Positions 1 through 8,333 of a DNA stretch of 64,000 nucleotides are shown in pieces; the stretch's first letter is position 1, and each line of letters begins with the position of its first letter. A model generated the notes under the pieces. It made no database searches. It saw only the letters and a program-made list of their open reading frames with translations, and was not told where the DNA came from. The stretch is from JACRLV01 sp045863555. GTDB taxonomy: Bacteria > Planctomycetota > Phycisphaerae > UBA1845 > Fen-1342. Location of the stretch: the NCBI GenBank assembly GCA_045863555.1, contig BTUU01000004.1, forward strand, positions 310,001 to 374,000, given 5' to 3'. The position numbers were made by a program, and so were the translations under genes.

Positions 1-198
1 AGCGGCGAAATCAACACCGATACCCGCGGCGTGGTGAGCATCGCCTTTCTTGAAAAGCTCGCCGCCGACTTTCCGTTCCTGCCACTGGGACGGCTGCCCG
101 CGGAACCAAACGCCGAAGACCTCAAGCAACTTCTGACCGTCGACGTGATCACGCGGTTCGTGGAGATGCAGGTAAACCAACCGGCGGCGACGTCATGA
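1..198 (+). CDS. acyl-carrier-like protein, C-terminal part (partial)
   Basis: The window opens inside this gene. The frame is open from base 1 and ends at TGA 196-198, giving 65 C-terminal residues. They resemble the C-terminal half of the next gene: FPFLPLGRLP here against YPFLPFDRLP there, each followed some 13 residues later by LLTVDxIT and an amphipathic helix ending in (V)E(M/L)QV. The two genes overlap by ATGA and look like tandem paralogues. The phosphopantetheine-site half lies outside the window, so the acyl-carrier reading rests on the paralogue. Confidence 0.7.
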   Translation, partial: SGEINTDTRGVVSIAFLEKLAADFPFLPLGRLPAEPNAEDLKQLLTVDVITRFVEMQVNQPAATS

Positions 199-587
199 TC
201 GAGCAACGCGAGACAGTCGCCGGGATCGTCCGGCAAGCGATTTCGGAAACCTGCGGCTGCAATATGGACGTGATCCGTCCCGATGCGCTGCTCTTCGATC
301 TTACCGATGACAACTCGCTCGAGTTGTTGGACCTCGAGTTTCGACTCGGCAAGGCGCTCCGCACCCCGATCGAACTTGGAAAACCCCTAACGGCCGACTT
401 TGCGACCGAACCCGGCGGCGAGTTGAGCGCGGCGTACCTCCAAACGCTCCGCCTCCGCTATCCGTTTCTCCCGTTCGATCGCCTTCCGCCAAATCCGAAG
501 CCGTCTGATCTGCCTCGGTTGTTGACGGTGGACGCGATCACGGCCCTGGTCGAGTTGCAGGTAAGCGAGCCGCGAATGTCGACGTGA
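195..587 (+). CDS. acyl-carrier-like protein with C-terminal extension
   Basis: 130 residues. Residues 1-60 look like an acyl carrier protein: an N-terminal helix, a loop, then DDNSLELLDLEFRLG at about 38-52, where Ser41 sits at the place of the phosphopantetheine serine of the usual DSL motif at the start of helix II. Residues 70-130 form an extension shared with the preceding gene. The start is the ATG in an ATGA overlap, implying translational coupling. A tandem pair suggests carrier proteins of a fatty-acid, polyketide or lipid pathway whose other genes lie upstream of the window. The substrate cannot be inferred. The spacing D-N-S-L rather than D-S-L is slightly atypical. Confidence 0.7.
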   Translation: MIEQRETVAGIVRQAISETCGCNMDVIRPDALLFDLTDDNSLELLDLEFRLGKALRTPIELGKPLTADFATEPGGELSAAYLQTLRLRYPFLPFDRLPPNPKPSDLPRLLTVDAITALVELQVSEPRMST

Positions 588-713
588 TCGAGCGTGGTGA
601 ACAACCAGGCTTGTCGCAGCCCGCTCAGGATCGGATCCACATGGTGCAACGTCCAGACTCCACCTCCAGAGCGTTCACCCCTCTTCCGTGCCCCGCGCCA
701 TCTCCCGCCCCTC

Positions 714-719
714 TACAAT
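714..719 (+). promoter_or_regulatory. candidate -10 box (TACAAT) of the MBL gene
   Basis: TACAAT lies six bases before the ATG at 726, so a transcript starting at the usual distance would begin at or next to the start codon. No Shine-Dalgarno-like purine run precedes that ATG. This fits a leaderless mRNA. A clear -35 box is not visible. Confidence 0.35.
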
Positions 720-725
720 CCCCCC

Positions 726-1496
726 ATGTCCGTCTCCATCACCATCCTCGGCTCCGGAACCTCGCACGGCATCCCCATGATCGCCTGCGACTGCCCCGTC
801 TGCACCTCCCCCGACCCCCGCGACCGCCGCACCCGCGCCAGCGCCCTCTTCCGCTTCGACGACCACGCGCTCCTGGTCGACACCGCCCCCGAGCTCCGCC
901 TCCAGTGCCTCGCCGCGAATGTCCGCCACGTCGACGCCCTCTACTTCACCCACCACCACGCCGACCACGTCGCCGGCCTCGACGACGTCCGCCGCTTCAA
1001 CTGGCTGATCCGCGGCCCGCTGCCCGTCCACGCCAGCGACGCCACGCTCGACCACCTCCGCACGATGTTCCGCTACGCCTTCGTGCAGGACCCCGACTAC
1101 CCCAGCGCCAAGCCCGAGCTAGTCCCCACGCCCATCCGCGGCCCCTTCGAGATCGCCGGCCGGACCGTCACGCCGATCCCCTACTTCCACGGCCCGCTGC
1201 CGGTCCTCGGCCTGCGCATCGGCGACATCGCCTACGTCCCCGATTGCAGCCGCATCCCCGACGACTCGCGCCCGCTCCTGGCCGGCCTCGACGTCCTCAT
1301 CCTCGACGCCCTCCGCCGCCGCCCGCACCCGACGCACTTCAACCTGGAGCAGGCCATCGACGAGGCCCGCCACATCGGCGCGGCCCGCACGTTCTTCACC
1401 CACATCGCCCACGAACTCGGCCACGCCCAGACGCAGGCGGAACTGCCGCCGAACATGTTCATGGCTCACGACGGACTCGAGCTGATTTCGGAGTAG
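726..1496 (+). CDS. MBL-fold metallo-hydrolase, PhnP-like
   Basis: 256 residues. The N-terminus ILGSGTSHGIP is the first strand and loop of the metallo-beta-lactamase fold. THHHADH at residues 75-81 is the HxHxDH metal-binding signature, and further candidate ligands are Asp in YVPDCS and His in FTHIAHE. A CxCxxC cluster (Cys21, 23, 26) follows strand 1, as in PhnP-type phosphoribosyl cyclic phosphodiesterases, where it holds a structural zinc. The substrate is not determined. Longer in-frame extensions to 594 are possible, but the conserved fold starts at this ATG. The last 38 codons and about 150 bp of 3' flank recur in inverted orientation near 19.05-19.31 kb. Confidence 0.85.
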   Translation: MSVSITILGSGTSHGIPMIACDCPVCTSPDPRDRRTRASALFRFDDHALLVDTAPELRLQCLAANVRHVDALYFTHHHADHVAGLDDVRRFNWLIRGPLPVHASDATLDHLRTMFRYAFVQDPDYPSAKPELVPTPIRGPFEIAGRTVTPIPYFHGPLPVLGLRIGDIAYVPDCSRIPDDSRPLLAGLDVLILDALRRRPHPTHFNLEQAIDEARHIGAARTFFTHIAHELGHAQTQAELPPNMFMAHDGLELISE

Positions 1497-1647
1497 ACTC
1501 TGCGCCCGCCGCCGCCCTGCCGACGTGCACGGTGCCATAATTCGCGAGCATTCCCCGACCCGGCGCGTTAGATTGTGTGATGGGGCGTTCACATCGAGGA
1601 GACGTCCATGAGGGGTGGTGTACCGTGGCCGCCGCTCGGGTGCCATG
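1383..1647 (+). repeat. segment duplicated in inverted orientation at 19049-19307
   Basis: It covers the last codons of the MBL hydrolase gene and its downstream flank. The reverse complement of 19049-19307 matches at roughly nine bases in ten by eye, including non-coding blocks such as TAATTCGCGAGC, TTAGATTGTGTGAT and CGTTCACATCGAGGAGACG. Both copies end near the motif GCTCGGGTGCCATG. Confidence 0.75.
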
Positions 1648-2304
1648 TCGACACGAGCGGTTCGCGATGCGGCACACGCCGTGGAGGGGCTTGGATCGCC
1701 GTGGCGGCGACGAATTCGTACAGCCTCCGCTCGGGTCGACATGGCCGGGCGGCGCTGGCCGCCCCGGCGAGGCATGCCGACCCGCCCGGCTGCATTCGGC
1801 CATCGGTGCGACCATTCCAATCGAGGGTGGCGCCGCTACCGACGGTCTCTCACGCCGGTCGTGTCGGCATGGCACCCAATTTCGTCGCCACGCCACCCGC
1901 CCGGGAATCGGCGCAGCTTGCCGTACGCGGCCTGAACCGACGCCAGAAGGACGCGCTGGTCCCGCGCCGTCTCAAATGCTTCGCGCCCGCTGCCGCCGTG
2001 CACAAGCAGCGCATCCGCGATCAAGTGCACGAGCGTGGAAAACTCGAGAACGCGCGGGTAACCGCGCTGGCGATGTCGCTCGTAAAGCTCGTCGAGATAC
2101 GCCGGCTCGATCGCCCAACGCCAGATGTGAAGCGCACCATCCGCGAGCGGCATCCGTGCCGCGGCAGGCGCCAACAGGCCGTCCATGGCCACCTTCTCCA
2201 ACGCCCACAGTCGTAATCTGACCGCTGGACGCAGAAAAAGAAAGCCCGGAACATGTTTACAGCAGTGGTCAAGGGACGCATCCTACCAAACTGAGGACGA
2301 CGAC
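1497..2304. other. gene-poor stretch with duplicated flank and transposase remnant
   Basis: About 800 bp without a convincing intact gene. It holds the 3' flank of the MBL gene that is duplicated near 19 kb (to about 1647), several degenerate copies of a CTCGGGTGCCATG-type motif around 1634, 1730 and 1860, and on the minus strand an N-terminal transposase fragment (1880-2201). Open frames here differ in every reading and show no recognisable domain. The stretch looks like decayed mobile DNA. Confidence 0.5.
1880..2201 (-). pseudogene. transposase N-terminal fragment
   Basis: Reading down from 2201, about 107 codons resemble the N-terminus of IS4/IS5-type transposases seen repeatedly in planctomycetes: an aromatic-rich start, YLDELYERHRQRGYPRVLEF, LIADALLVHGGSGR, then SVQAAYGKLRR. 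The similarity stops near 1880 and the frame runs on into unrelated sequence, so the catalytic DDE core is missing. Assignment is from memory of the family. No inverted repeats could be identified. Confidence 0.55.
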
Positions 2305-3072
2305 ATGGGTACATTCGGTGCCGGAATATTCGACGATGACCTTGCGTTGGACGTGCGCGAGATATTCCGCGAGTTCATCGCGGAGGGCGACCCACCGGAG
2401 GTTGCTACGCGGAAGGTGAAGGCGGAGTTCGAAGACTCAATTGGAGACCCAGACGAAGAGCCCACGTTTTGGCTCGCGCTGGCTGCGACGCAATCCGGGT
2501 GCGGACGACTCATGACGACGGTGCGCGATCGCGCAGTGAAGCTCATTGATCGCGGCGGCGACCTGCACCGATGGGAGGACGAAGGTGTCGATCCGAAGGA
2601 CCGGGCTGCCCGCCAGCGAGCACTGGCGCGATTGCGCACGAAACTGCTCGGGCCGCAGCGAAAGCCAATGAAGCTTCGACTCGCGCAGAAACAAACCACC
2701 GAGTGGAAGATCGGCGATGCCGTTTCATACCGCCTCAACTCGGGGCGACTGGCGATCCTGCGCGTGATCGGATTGTACGGAGACCGTGGCGGAGTCATGC
2801 CGCACATCGAAGTGTGCGACTGGACGGGCCGAGAAATTCCAACCGCCGCCCAGATCGGCAGGATGAAGACGCGATCGGCGCCGAGAACGGGTGTGCTCAA
2901 AAAGTTCCCGGCGGATAACTCCACCATCCTCTTCCCCTCGCGTGACCTTCCCGCGGATCGCGTTGCTGTCGTGGCGCAGCGTGTATGCAAAAAGAAACGC
3001 GAACTCTTTCCCGCAGGGATGGTCCTCTGGAAGGATCTGGATGAGCACTTGAGTGCGATGAAGCTAAAGTGA
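2305..3072 (+). CDS. DUF4259-like protein
   Basis: 255 residues. It opens MGTFGAGIFDDDLALDVREIF, close to the MGxWGxGxFxxDxAxD start of DUF4259 proteins, and continues with a helical region (TFWLALAATQSGCGRL, then DRGGDLHRWEDE) typical of longer members. The C-terminal half, about residues 140-255, is a basic beta-rich domain (DAVSYRLNSGRLAILRVIG) of unknown role. I chose the ATG at 2305 because the conserved N-terminus begins there; upstream in-frame codons lie in low-complexity sequence. No signal peptide or membrane segment is seen. The gene stands alone, and the family's biochemical role is unknown. Confidence 0.75.
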   Translation: MGTFGAGIFDDDLALDVREIFREFIAEGDPPEVATRKVKAEFEDSIGDPDEEPTFWLALAATQSGCGRLMTTVRDRAVKLIDRGGDLHRWEDEGVDPKDRAARQRALARLRTKLLGPQRKPMKLRLAQKQTTEWKIGDAVSYRLNSGRLAILRVIGLYGDRGGVMPHIEVCDWTGREIPTAAQIGRMKTRSAPRTGVLKKFPADNSTILFPSRDLPADRVAVVAQRVCKKKRELFPAGMVLWKDLDEHLSAMKLK

Positions 3073-3216
3073 GAATTTGTCTCGCGTGAGAACGCTGACC
3101 GGCACAATGGAGCGTTCTCGAGTCCGGCCCGAAGTTCCGTAATGCGCGTTCATCGAGTTCCGGCGCACCACCTTCGATCGCGGGCATGGAATGGTCGGAG
3201 CTTCCGGGAGACCGTC

Positions 3217-3291
3217 GTGGTCATAAGGCACTTTTGGTGGGCGGTCCTCGTATGCGTGATGTGTTCTGTCGGATGCGATCCGGAAAAATAA
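3217..3291 (+). other. lipoprotein-type leader ended by an in-frame TAA
   Basis: GTG at 3217 opens a 24-codon frame with a hydrophobic core (FWWAVLVCVMCSVGC) and a possible lipobox before Cys20, ended by TAA at 3289-3291 just after an A-run (GGAAAAATAAAG). It is in the same frame as the gene beginning at 3325, and no other stop lies between them. This is most simply the export signal of that protein, cut off by one nonsense codon or a base-call error. Confidence 0.5.
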
Positions 3292-3324
3292 AGCGACCGC
3301 TCGACAGAGGCCAATGAAGCAAAT

Positions 3325-3888
3325 GTGGTGCCTGTGTCGCCGGGTAGCTCGAAGTCCGCAATCGCGCCACCCGACTCGGAGCCCGACGCGGTCGCTGCGA
3401 GGCCGGATATTCAACCCGGGGAATCAGTGACTGAACCGACAAGATCGAAACTGATCGATCACCCCGTCATCGGAGAACTCGGAATTCCGCTCGGAACGGT
3501 CGCGGAGATACGCGCCCGCGTGGTCGCGGGCAGCGGCGGGAAGGGAATCCAGGACATCTACCTCCTGCGCGTAACAGAAGTTGATGGACGCTCGCTCGCG
3601 CCGGCTCCTGTAATGGAATTCCGCGTCCCCGGATTCGTGCGAGTCAACCTTGCCAGCAATAATCTCGACCTTTACGAGTTAAAGACCGGCTCAGAGGCCG
3701 GCACGCTCAATTCATCGCAGATCGACGAGCTTCGAAGGGACTACGTCGGAAAGGTAACGCGCCTGGTGGTGTACGAAGTCGGTAAATTCTCTGGAATTCC
3801 CAACAATCTGCCCCCCGATGCTCCGGTCTGGCAGGATCGCGGGTTTGGCTTTTCTACATCGCTCGTGGTTCTGGCTGAACGGCCCTAA
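3325..3888 (+). CDS. hypothetical exported protein lacking its leader
   Basis: 187 residues from a GTG start at 3325. Residues 1-40 are Pro/Ser/Glu/Asp-rich, like the linker after a lipoprotein cysteine. Residues 45-187 form a compact domain with several predicted strands (GTVAEIRARVV, DIYLLRVTEVDGR, TRLVVYEVGKF). I do not recognise the family. As annotated it has no signal peptide, but the same frame continues upstream through a stop codon into a clear hydrophobic leader at 3217-3291. The original gene was therefore probably 3217-3888, and this copy may be a pseudogene. Confidence 0.6.
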   Translation: MVPVSPGSSKSAIAPPDSEPDAVAARPDIQPGESVTEPTRSKLIDHPVIGELGIPLGTVAEIRARVVAGSGGKGIQDIYLLRVTEVDGRSLAPAPVMEFRVPGFVRVNLASNNLDLYELKTGSEAGTLNSSQIDELRRDYVGKVTRLVVYEVGKFSGIPNNLPPDAPVWQDRGFGFSTSLVVLAERP

Positions 3889-3938
3889 GTACCCGATTCC
3901 ATAAATACGATGACGTATTGATTGCCGGGTGCCGGGTG

Positions 3939-3967
3939 CCGTGGCCACGGCTTTTCGCGTGGCCACG
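3939..3967. repeat. double CGTGGCCACG dyad
   Basis: The 12-bp palindrome CCGTGGCCACGG at 3939-3950 is followed by a second palindrome CGTGGCCACG at 3958-3967. The same pair occurs at 14823-14851 and 19378-19406, and a decayed version near 4548-4590. It marks one end of the long repeat. Confidence 0.7.
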
Positions 3968-4318
3968 TTTCCGGTCAGCATCCACGGAGCCTCTGCCGAA
4001 CTTCTCTCAGGCGCATCACTCACCGCCGCCACGCATCGACCCTCGCCGCGCCGCCGCGACTCGCAAAAAACGCCGCCAAATCCCGCCAGATTCCCCTCAC
4101 CCGCCGCCAATCCCCGCCAAACTCCGCCAACCGCGCGCACACCACCCCCGAAATCCCGCCGCCCGCCTCATCCCGTGCAACAATCCCGCAGATGCCAGCG
4201 CTCCAATACCCATTCCCGGTCCGCCCCCATCACCCGGCCGCCGCCCCCCGGCCGTCATCCCCGTCCCTTCCCACCTTCCCACATTCCCACCTTCCCACCC
4301 CCCATACGTCTGATAACC

Positions 4319-4364
4319 AAGGTGATCATTCCGGCACGCGCGAAAAAAAGAAAATGATCACCTT
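4319..4364 (+). repeat. hairpin unit 1 of repeat copy A
   Basis: A perfect 12-bp stem, AAGGTGATCATT at 4319-4330 and its complement at 4353-4364, around a 22-base loop containing GCGCGAAAAAAAGAAA. It is preceded by TGATAACC and followed by CGGCCAG. The same unit is present at 14427-14472 on the other strand. Confidence 0.75.
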
Positions 4365-4429
4365 CGGCCAGAACGCTCAAAACGCGGTTTCGGCGGCCCC
4401 GCCAACCCGAATCCAACGTCCTGATAACC

Positions 4430-4475
4430 AAGGGTGCCAACCCCGCGCGCAAAAAAAGAAAAGTTTGGCACCCTT
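4430..4475 (+). repeat. hairpin unit 2 of repeat copy A
   Basis: A perfect 11-bp stem, AAGGGTGCCAA at 4430-4440 and TTGGCACCCTT at 4465-4475, around a loop with GCGCGCAAAAAAAGAAAA. The flanks (TGATAACC and CGGCCAG) and the loop match unit 1, while the stem differs yet stays complementary. That is a covariation pattern. Confidence 0.75.
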
Positions 4476-4596
4476 CGGCCAGTTCGCTGAAAACGGGGTT
4501 TCGGGCTCGCCCCTCAAGCCGCGAACGGCCATTCACCCCAACCCCGGTTGGGTACCTTGGCCACCGCTGTTCGCGAGGCCACGTTCTCGGGCGGAC

Positions 4597-5649
4597 CTAC
4601 GCTCCCGCTACCTCAAGCGGCGAGTCATCCGCACGCAGGCCGGTCAGGTCCTTGAGCGCCGTCCGCACATACCCCAGCCCGATCGACTTCCCAGCCACCG
4701 GCTCGAACGCCAGCGACGTCAGACGCCCGACCACCGCCTCGCCCTGCCTGATGTCCGTGGGCACCTCGATCGTCGGCCGCCCCGCGATGTCGATCTTCAC
4801 GAGCCGCCGCGCGACCGTCCCGTGCGACCGCATCCGCTCGATCACTTCCTGCCCGAGGTAACAGCCCTTGTGATAGCTGATCCCCCGCTCGATCTGCCCG
4901 GTCTCCGGCGGGATCGTCTTCTCGTCGATGTCGCGCCCGATCCACGGTATCCCAGCGCCGATTCGGAGCACATCCAGCGCCTCGAATCCGATCGGCCGCA
5001 CGCCCAGCCCGACGAGCCGCTCCCAGACACCCGCCGCCGCGTCGACGGGGATGATCAGTTCAAACCCCGGCCGCCCCGCGAAGTCGTGCCGCACGAACCG
5101 CGTCCCACCATCCGCCGTCCAGGTGCTCGCCAGCGAAGGCATGGCGACGAAGTTCCCCGCGCCCAGCGCCGGCGCGATCAGATCCACCCCCGCCCCGGTC
5201 ACGCCGAGCCGCGCGAATTCCGCGCTGCGGTCGACCATCTTCGCATCTTCGGTAATGAGGAACTTGTTCAGGTGGGCGATCGCCGCTCCGGCCATCGACC
5301 GGTCGACGTCGAGCCAGAGGGAGTCGGTCAGCACGAGGATGTTCACGTCGAAGATCGTCCGCCCGCGCACATCGATCGCGAAGGCGTAATTGCCCGCGCC
5401 GTCATCGAGCGTCTTGACCGCGTTGGTCACGAGGTTATGCAGCCACGTCTTGCGATCCTTGCCGGTGACCTCGATCAGTCCGCGATCGGTGCGATCGACG
5501 AGCACCGGCCCCGCTTCGACGGCGGCGAGCTCTGCCGCGAGGTCGGAAAAACGCGCGGCGAAGCGCACGCCGCGATAATCGATCCACTCACACGCGGCCG
5601 CGTAGCTTGCCGCCGACGCGAACGGACTTCGAATCGGTTCACTCGCCAT
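4597..5649 (-). CDS. ygfZ: YgfZ/GcvT-domain folate-binding protein
   Basis: 350 residues. Near residue 260 it has YHKGCYLGQEVIERMRSHG, which contains the K-G-C-Y-x-G-Q-E signature of YgfZ. The rest matches the GcvT-like fold: ELAAVEAGPVLVDRTDRGLI and VTGKDRKTWLHNLVTN near the N-terminus, and a C-terminal barrel with LGYVRTAL. In bacteria YgfZ takes part, with folate, in assembly or repair of Fe-S proteins in the cytosol. The ATG at 5649 is preceded by GAGGGA and begins the conserved region, so I prefer it over the start 13 codons upstream. It is divergent from cinA with about 90 bp between them. Confidence 0.85.
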   Translation of the reverse strand: MASEPIRSPFASAASYAAACEWIDYRGVRFAARFSDLAAELAAVEAGPVLVDRTDRGLIEVTGKDRKTWLHNLVTNAVKTLDDGAGNYAFAIDVRGRTIFDVNILVLTDSLWLDVDRSMAGAAIAHLNKFLITEDAKMVDRSAEFARLGVTGAGVDLIAPALGAGNFVAMPSLASTWTADGGTRFVRHDFAGRPGFELIIPVDAAAGVWERLVGLGVRPIGFEALDVLRIGAGIPWIGRDIDEKTIPPETGQIERGISYHKGCYLGQEVIERMRSHGTVARRLVKIDIAGRPTIEVPTDIRQGEAVVGRLTSLAFEPVAGKSIGLGYVRTALKDLTGLRADDSPLEVAGA

Positions 5650-5683
5650 TGTTCCCTCGCGGCCGCCGCGGCCCGCCCCCGCA

Positions 5684-5689
5684 TACAAT
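5684..5689 (+). promoter_or_regulatory. candidate -10 box (TACAAT) for cinA
   Basis: TACAAT occurs in the ygfZ-cinA divergent gap, 51 bases before the cinA ATG, and matches the -10-like hexamer before the MBL gene. No convincing -35 was found. Confidence 0.3.
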
Positions 5690-5740
5690 CAGCCTATTCA
5701 GTCGGACGCGCACTGGCAATTCCGCGGGGAGACGCTGTTC

Positions 5741-6988
5741 ATGAACTCGGCCTGGATTCTCTCGCTCGGCACGGAACTCACGCTGGGCCAGTCCATCGAC
5801 ACCAACAGCGCCTGGCTCGCCCAGCGCCTGGCCGAACACGGAATCCGTTGCAGCCGCCACGTGACGATCGGCGATGACCTCGACGACATCCGCCGGGGCG
5901 TGGATGAAGCCGCCCGGGCTGCGGAGCTTGTGCTCATCACCGGCGGACTCGGCCCGACCGACGACGACCTGACGCGTCAGGCCCTCGCCGAAGCCGCCGG
6001 CACAACGCTCGAACCCTGCGCCGCCAGCCTGGAGCAGATTCGGGCGTTCTTCACCCGCCGTGCGCGGGAGATGCCGGAGCGTAACAAGGTCCAGGCGCTG
6101 CTTCCCGTCGGCGCGCGGCCGCTGCCGAATCACTGGGGCACCGCGCCGGGCGTCTCCATCGAGATTCACGGAACGCCCATATACGCCCTGCCCGGCGTCC
6201 CCGCGGAGATGAAGGCGATGTTCGACGCGTCCGTGGCTCCCGCGCTCGCGGCCGCATCGTCCGGGCAGATTCTCCGCAGCCGAATCATCCGCACGTACGG
6301 AATGCCCGAATCGGAACTCGGCCACGCGATTCGCGACCTGATGACGCGCGGCCGAAACCCCGAAGTCGGTACCACCGCCAGCTACGGCGACATCGGCGTC
6401 CGCATCAACGCCCGCGCGGCCGGCGCCGGGGCGGTCAATGCACTGCTCGACGAAACGGAGGCCGAGGTGCACCGCCGCCTTGGCAAGTACGTCTACGGCC
6501 GCGACGAGGAAACGCTGGCGGGAGCCGTCGGTGCGCTGCTCGTCGGCCGGGGCGCGACGCTGGCGGTCGCGGAGTCGTGCACCGGCGGGCTCATCGGCGC
6601 GCTCATCACCGACGTACCCGGCAGCAGCCGCTATTTCCGCGGCGGCATCCTCGCCTATTCGAACGACGTGAAGGAATCGCTGCTCGGCGTGAGACACGAA
6701 ACGCTCGTCGCGCACGGCGCCGTCAGCATCGAAACCGCCCGCGAGATGGCCGCCGGCGCCGCCGCTCGGCTGGGGGCCGCGTTCGCCCTCTCGGCGACCG
6801 GCATCGCCGGCCCGGACGGGGGCACAGACGCCAAGCCGGTCGGCCTCGTCTGCATCGGCCTTGCCGGTCCGGACGGCGTCCAGGCGCGGGAGTTGCGCCT
6901 CGGCGGCGAACAGGGTCGGACGGCAGTCCGGGAGCGGGCCGCACGAGGGGCGCTCAACTGGCTCCGGCTGAACCTGATGGACGCGTAA
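5741..6988 (+). CDS. cinA: CinA, competence/damage-inducible protein
   Basis: 415 residues, full length for CinA. The N-terminal MoCF-biosynthesis-like domain starts ILSLGTELTLGQSIDTNSAW and contains LITGGLGPTDDDLT at about residues 65-80. The C-terminal nicotinamide-nucleotide amidase domain (about 265-415) has AVAESCTGGLIGALIT, GGILAYSNDVKESLLGV and SATGIAGPDGG. The protein is thought to act in NAD recycling by deamidating NMN, with the N-terminal part acting on ADP-ribose-type substrates. The ATG at 5741 begins the conserved region directly. The gene appears to be monocistronic. Confidence 0.93.
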   Translation: MNSAWILSLGTELTLGQSIDTNSAWLAQRLAEHGIRCSRHVTIGDDLDDIRRGVDEAARAAELVLITGGLGPTDDDLTRQALAEAAGTTLEPCAASLEQIRAFFTRRAREMPERNKVQALLPVGARPLPNHWGTAPGVSIEIHGTPIYALPGVPAEMKAMFDASVAPALAAASSGQILRSRIIRTYGMPESELGHAIRDLMTRGRNPEVGTTASYGDIGVRINARAAGAGAVNALLDETEAEVHRRLGKYVYGRDEETLAGAVGALLVGRGATLAVAESCTGGLIGALITDVPGSSRYFRGGILAYSNDVKESLLGVRHETLVAHGAVSIETAREMAAGAAARLGAAFALSATGIAGPDGGTDAKPVGLVCIGLAGPDGVQARELRLGGEQGRTAVRERAARGALNWLRLNLMDA

Positions 6989-7184
6989 CGAGACCGGCCG
7001 CCGCGCGATCGAACCGGCCGGATTGCCCTCGTTCGGTACAGCCGACCTGCCCGGGCCGGGAGATCGCATCCGGCAGAAGGCGACTTTCGCAAACCACCGA
7101 TAACTCATAACGTACAGACTGGACGTGGTCGGCTGCGGCCGACCGCCCCGGGTTTGCTGTCCGGCCGCCGGATCGGAGTCGCAG

Positions 7185-8333
7185 ATGCGCGTAATCGTAT
7201 TGCTGACAATTGGTTTCGTGCTGTTCGGCGCGCCTGCCGTCGGCCAGGAGACTCCCCCCGCCGACAGCCAGGCCTCCGGCGACAAGCCGGTCATGGCCAT
7301 GAGCGACGACGAGCTCCTCGATCTCGCCGCCCGCTATGCCGACATCGGCCGGTTTGCGGAAGCCCGCGCCGCGCTCCGAATCGTGCTCGGCCGGAATGAC
7401 CGAAACCTCGAGGCCCTTCAGCGGGACGGCGAATACGCCCTGAAGACCACTCCTTCGGACGTCCAGGGGGCACGGTTGTCCTTCCTCGCGGCGCTGAAGA
7501 TCCAGCCTGCCGAGTTCCGTGCGAACTACGGCCTCGCCCAGACCTGGTTCCGCACGCGAAGCTGGCGACAGGCCCAGATCTACCTGGAGACCGCAGCCAG
7601 AACGGCGCCGTCAGACAAGGTCGCCGAGCTGAACGCCATGCTCGCGCAGTGCTACCGCGCGAACGGGCTGAAACCGGAAGCGTACGCTGCCGTGGAGAAG
7701 GCCATCGCGGCGGACCCTTCCGGCCGCGACGCCCGCGAAGTCAAGATCGCGCTGCTCACGAGTGATCGCAAGTACGACCAGGCGCTCGTCGAGGCGGATG
7801 CACTGGTGGACCTGAATCGGGACGCGGTCCGGGTCGCCGCGGACAAACGAGAAGCGCTGGTGCGTCTCCACGGCGCCCACAATATACGCCTCAGCGTGCT
7901 TCAGGAGATGCGAACCATTTTCTTCCAGATCACGCCCGCCGGCGAATTGACGGAGCGCATCGTCGAAGGGCGCGAGCGCGAAGCGGCCGCGGTCGTCAAG
8001 CGCGTCATGGAAGACCTCATCGTATTGAACGACCTCAACCGCACGATCCAGTACTTCACGATCATCGCCTTCGCCGAACAGGCGGTGAAGATCGCGCCGG
8101 GCGACTCGGATGCGTGGCTGAAACTCGGAATGCTCTACCGCAATACCTACCAGGACCAGGCGGCGGCGAACGTGATGGCAAGAGTCCTCCAACTCGACCG
8201 CGAGAACGAAGCGGCCAAGCGCGAACTCGAGACGCTGCCGCCGCCGACGAATGTCGCGCCGATTCCGAGCGCGTCGCAGCCCGCCGGCATTCCGGAATCC
8301 GGCCCCGCGACGTCGCAAGCGTCCGTGCCATGA
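7185..8333 (+). CDS. secreted TPR-repeat protein
   Basis: 382 residues. MRVIVLLTIGFVLFGAPAVGQ is a signal peptide with likely cleavage near residue 21, so the protein is exported. The rest is helical with tetratricopeptide-like repeats: LLDLAARYADIGRFAEARAA, LSFLAALKIQPAEFRANYGL, MLAQCYRANGLKPEAYAAVE, and a last one near residue 310 (DSDAWLKLGMLYRNTYQDQA). The C-terminus is Pro/Ala/Ser-rich and disordered. TPR arrays usually act as protein-protein scaffolds, and the partner is unknown. The ATG at 7185 is chosen because it begins the signal peptide. The gap before it (about 200 bp) has no recognisable gene. Confidence 0.75.
   Translation: MRVIVLLTIGFVLFGAPAVGQETPPADSQASGDKPVMAMSDDELLDLAARYADIGRFAEARAALRIVLGRNDRNLEALQRDGEYALKTTPSDVQGARLSFLAALKIQPAEFRANYGLAQTWFRTRSWRQAQIYLETAARTAPSDKVAELNAMLAQCYRANGLKPEAYAAVEKAIAADPSGRDAREVKIALLTSDRKYDQALVEADALVDLNRDAVRVAADKREALVRLHGAHNIRLSVLQEMRTIFFQITPAGELTERIVEGREREAAAVVKRVMEDLIVLNDLNRTIQYFTIIAFAEQAVKIAPGDSDAWLKLGMLYRNTYQDQAAANVMARVLQLDRENEAAKRELETLPPPTNVAPIPSASQPAGIPESGPATSQASVP

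Larger units (their letters stand above)
3925..4550 (+). repeat. long repeat, copy A (inverted partner at 14243-14860)
   Basis: About 620 bp matching the reverse complement of 14243-14860. The central part (about 4090-4400) is nearly identical in both copies, the ends are more diverged. From left to right it has a double GTGGCCAC dyad (3939-3967), a C-rich stretch with four TTCCCAC steps near 4268-4298, two hairpin units at 4319-4364 and 4430-4475, and a right end matching ATGGCCATTCACCCC. Open frames through it are antisense or compositional. No transposase is present, so it looks like a non-autonomous or structural repeat. Confidence 0.8.

Noticed and set aside
4256..4311. Short tandem repeats as a microsatellite
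   Set aside because: The TTCCCAC steps are part of the conserved long repeat and are unchanged in copy B, so they are not an independent variable tract.
3922..5877. Rightward 651-codon frame
   Set aside because: It runs through repeat copy A and the antisense of ygfZ. Composition is Arg/Pro-rich and no domain is visible, while ygfZ on the other strand has full family motifs.
5639..7300. Leftward 553-codon frame
   Set aside because: It is antisense to cinA, which has all CinA motifs. High GC leaves antisense frames open.
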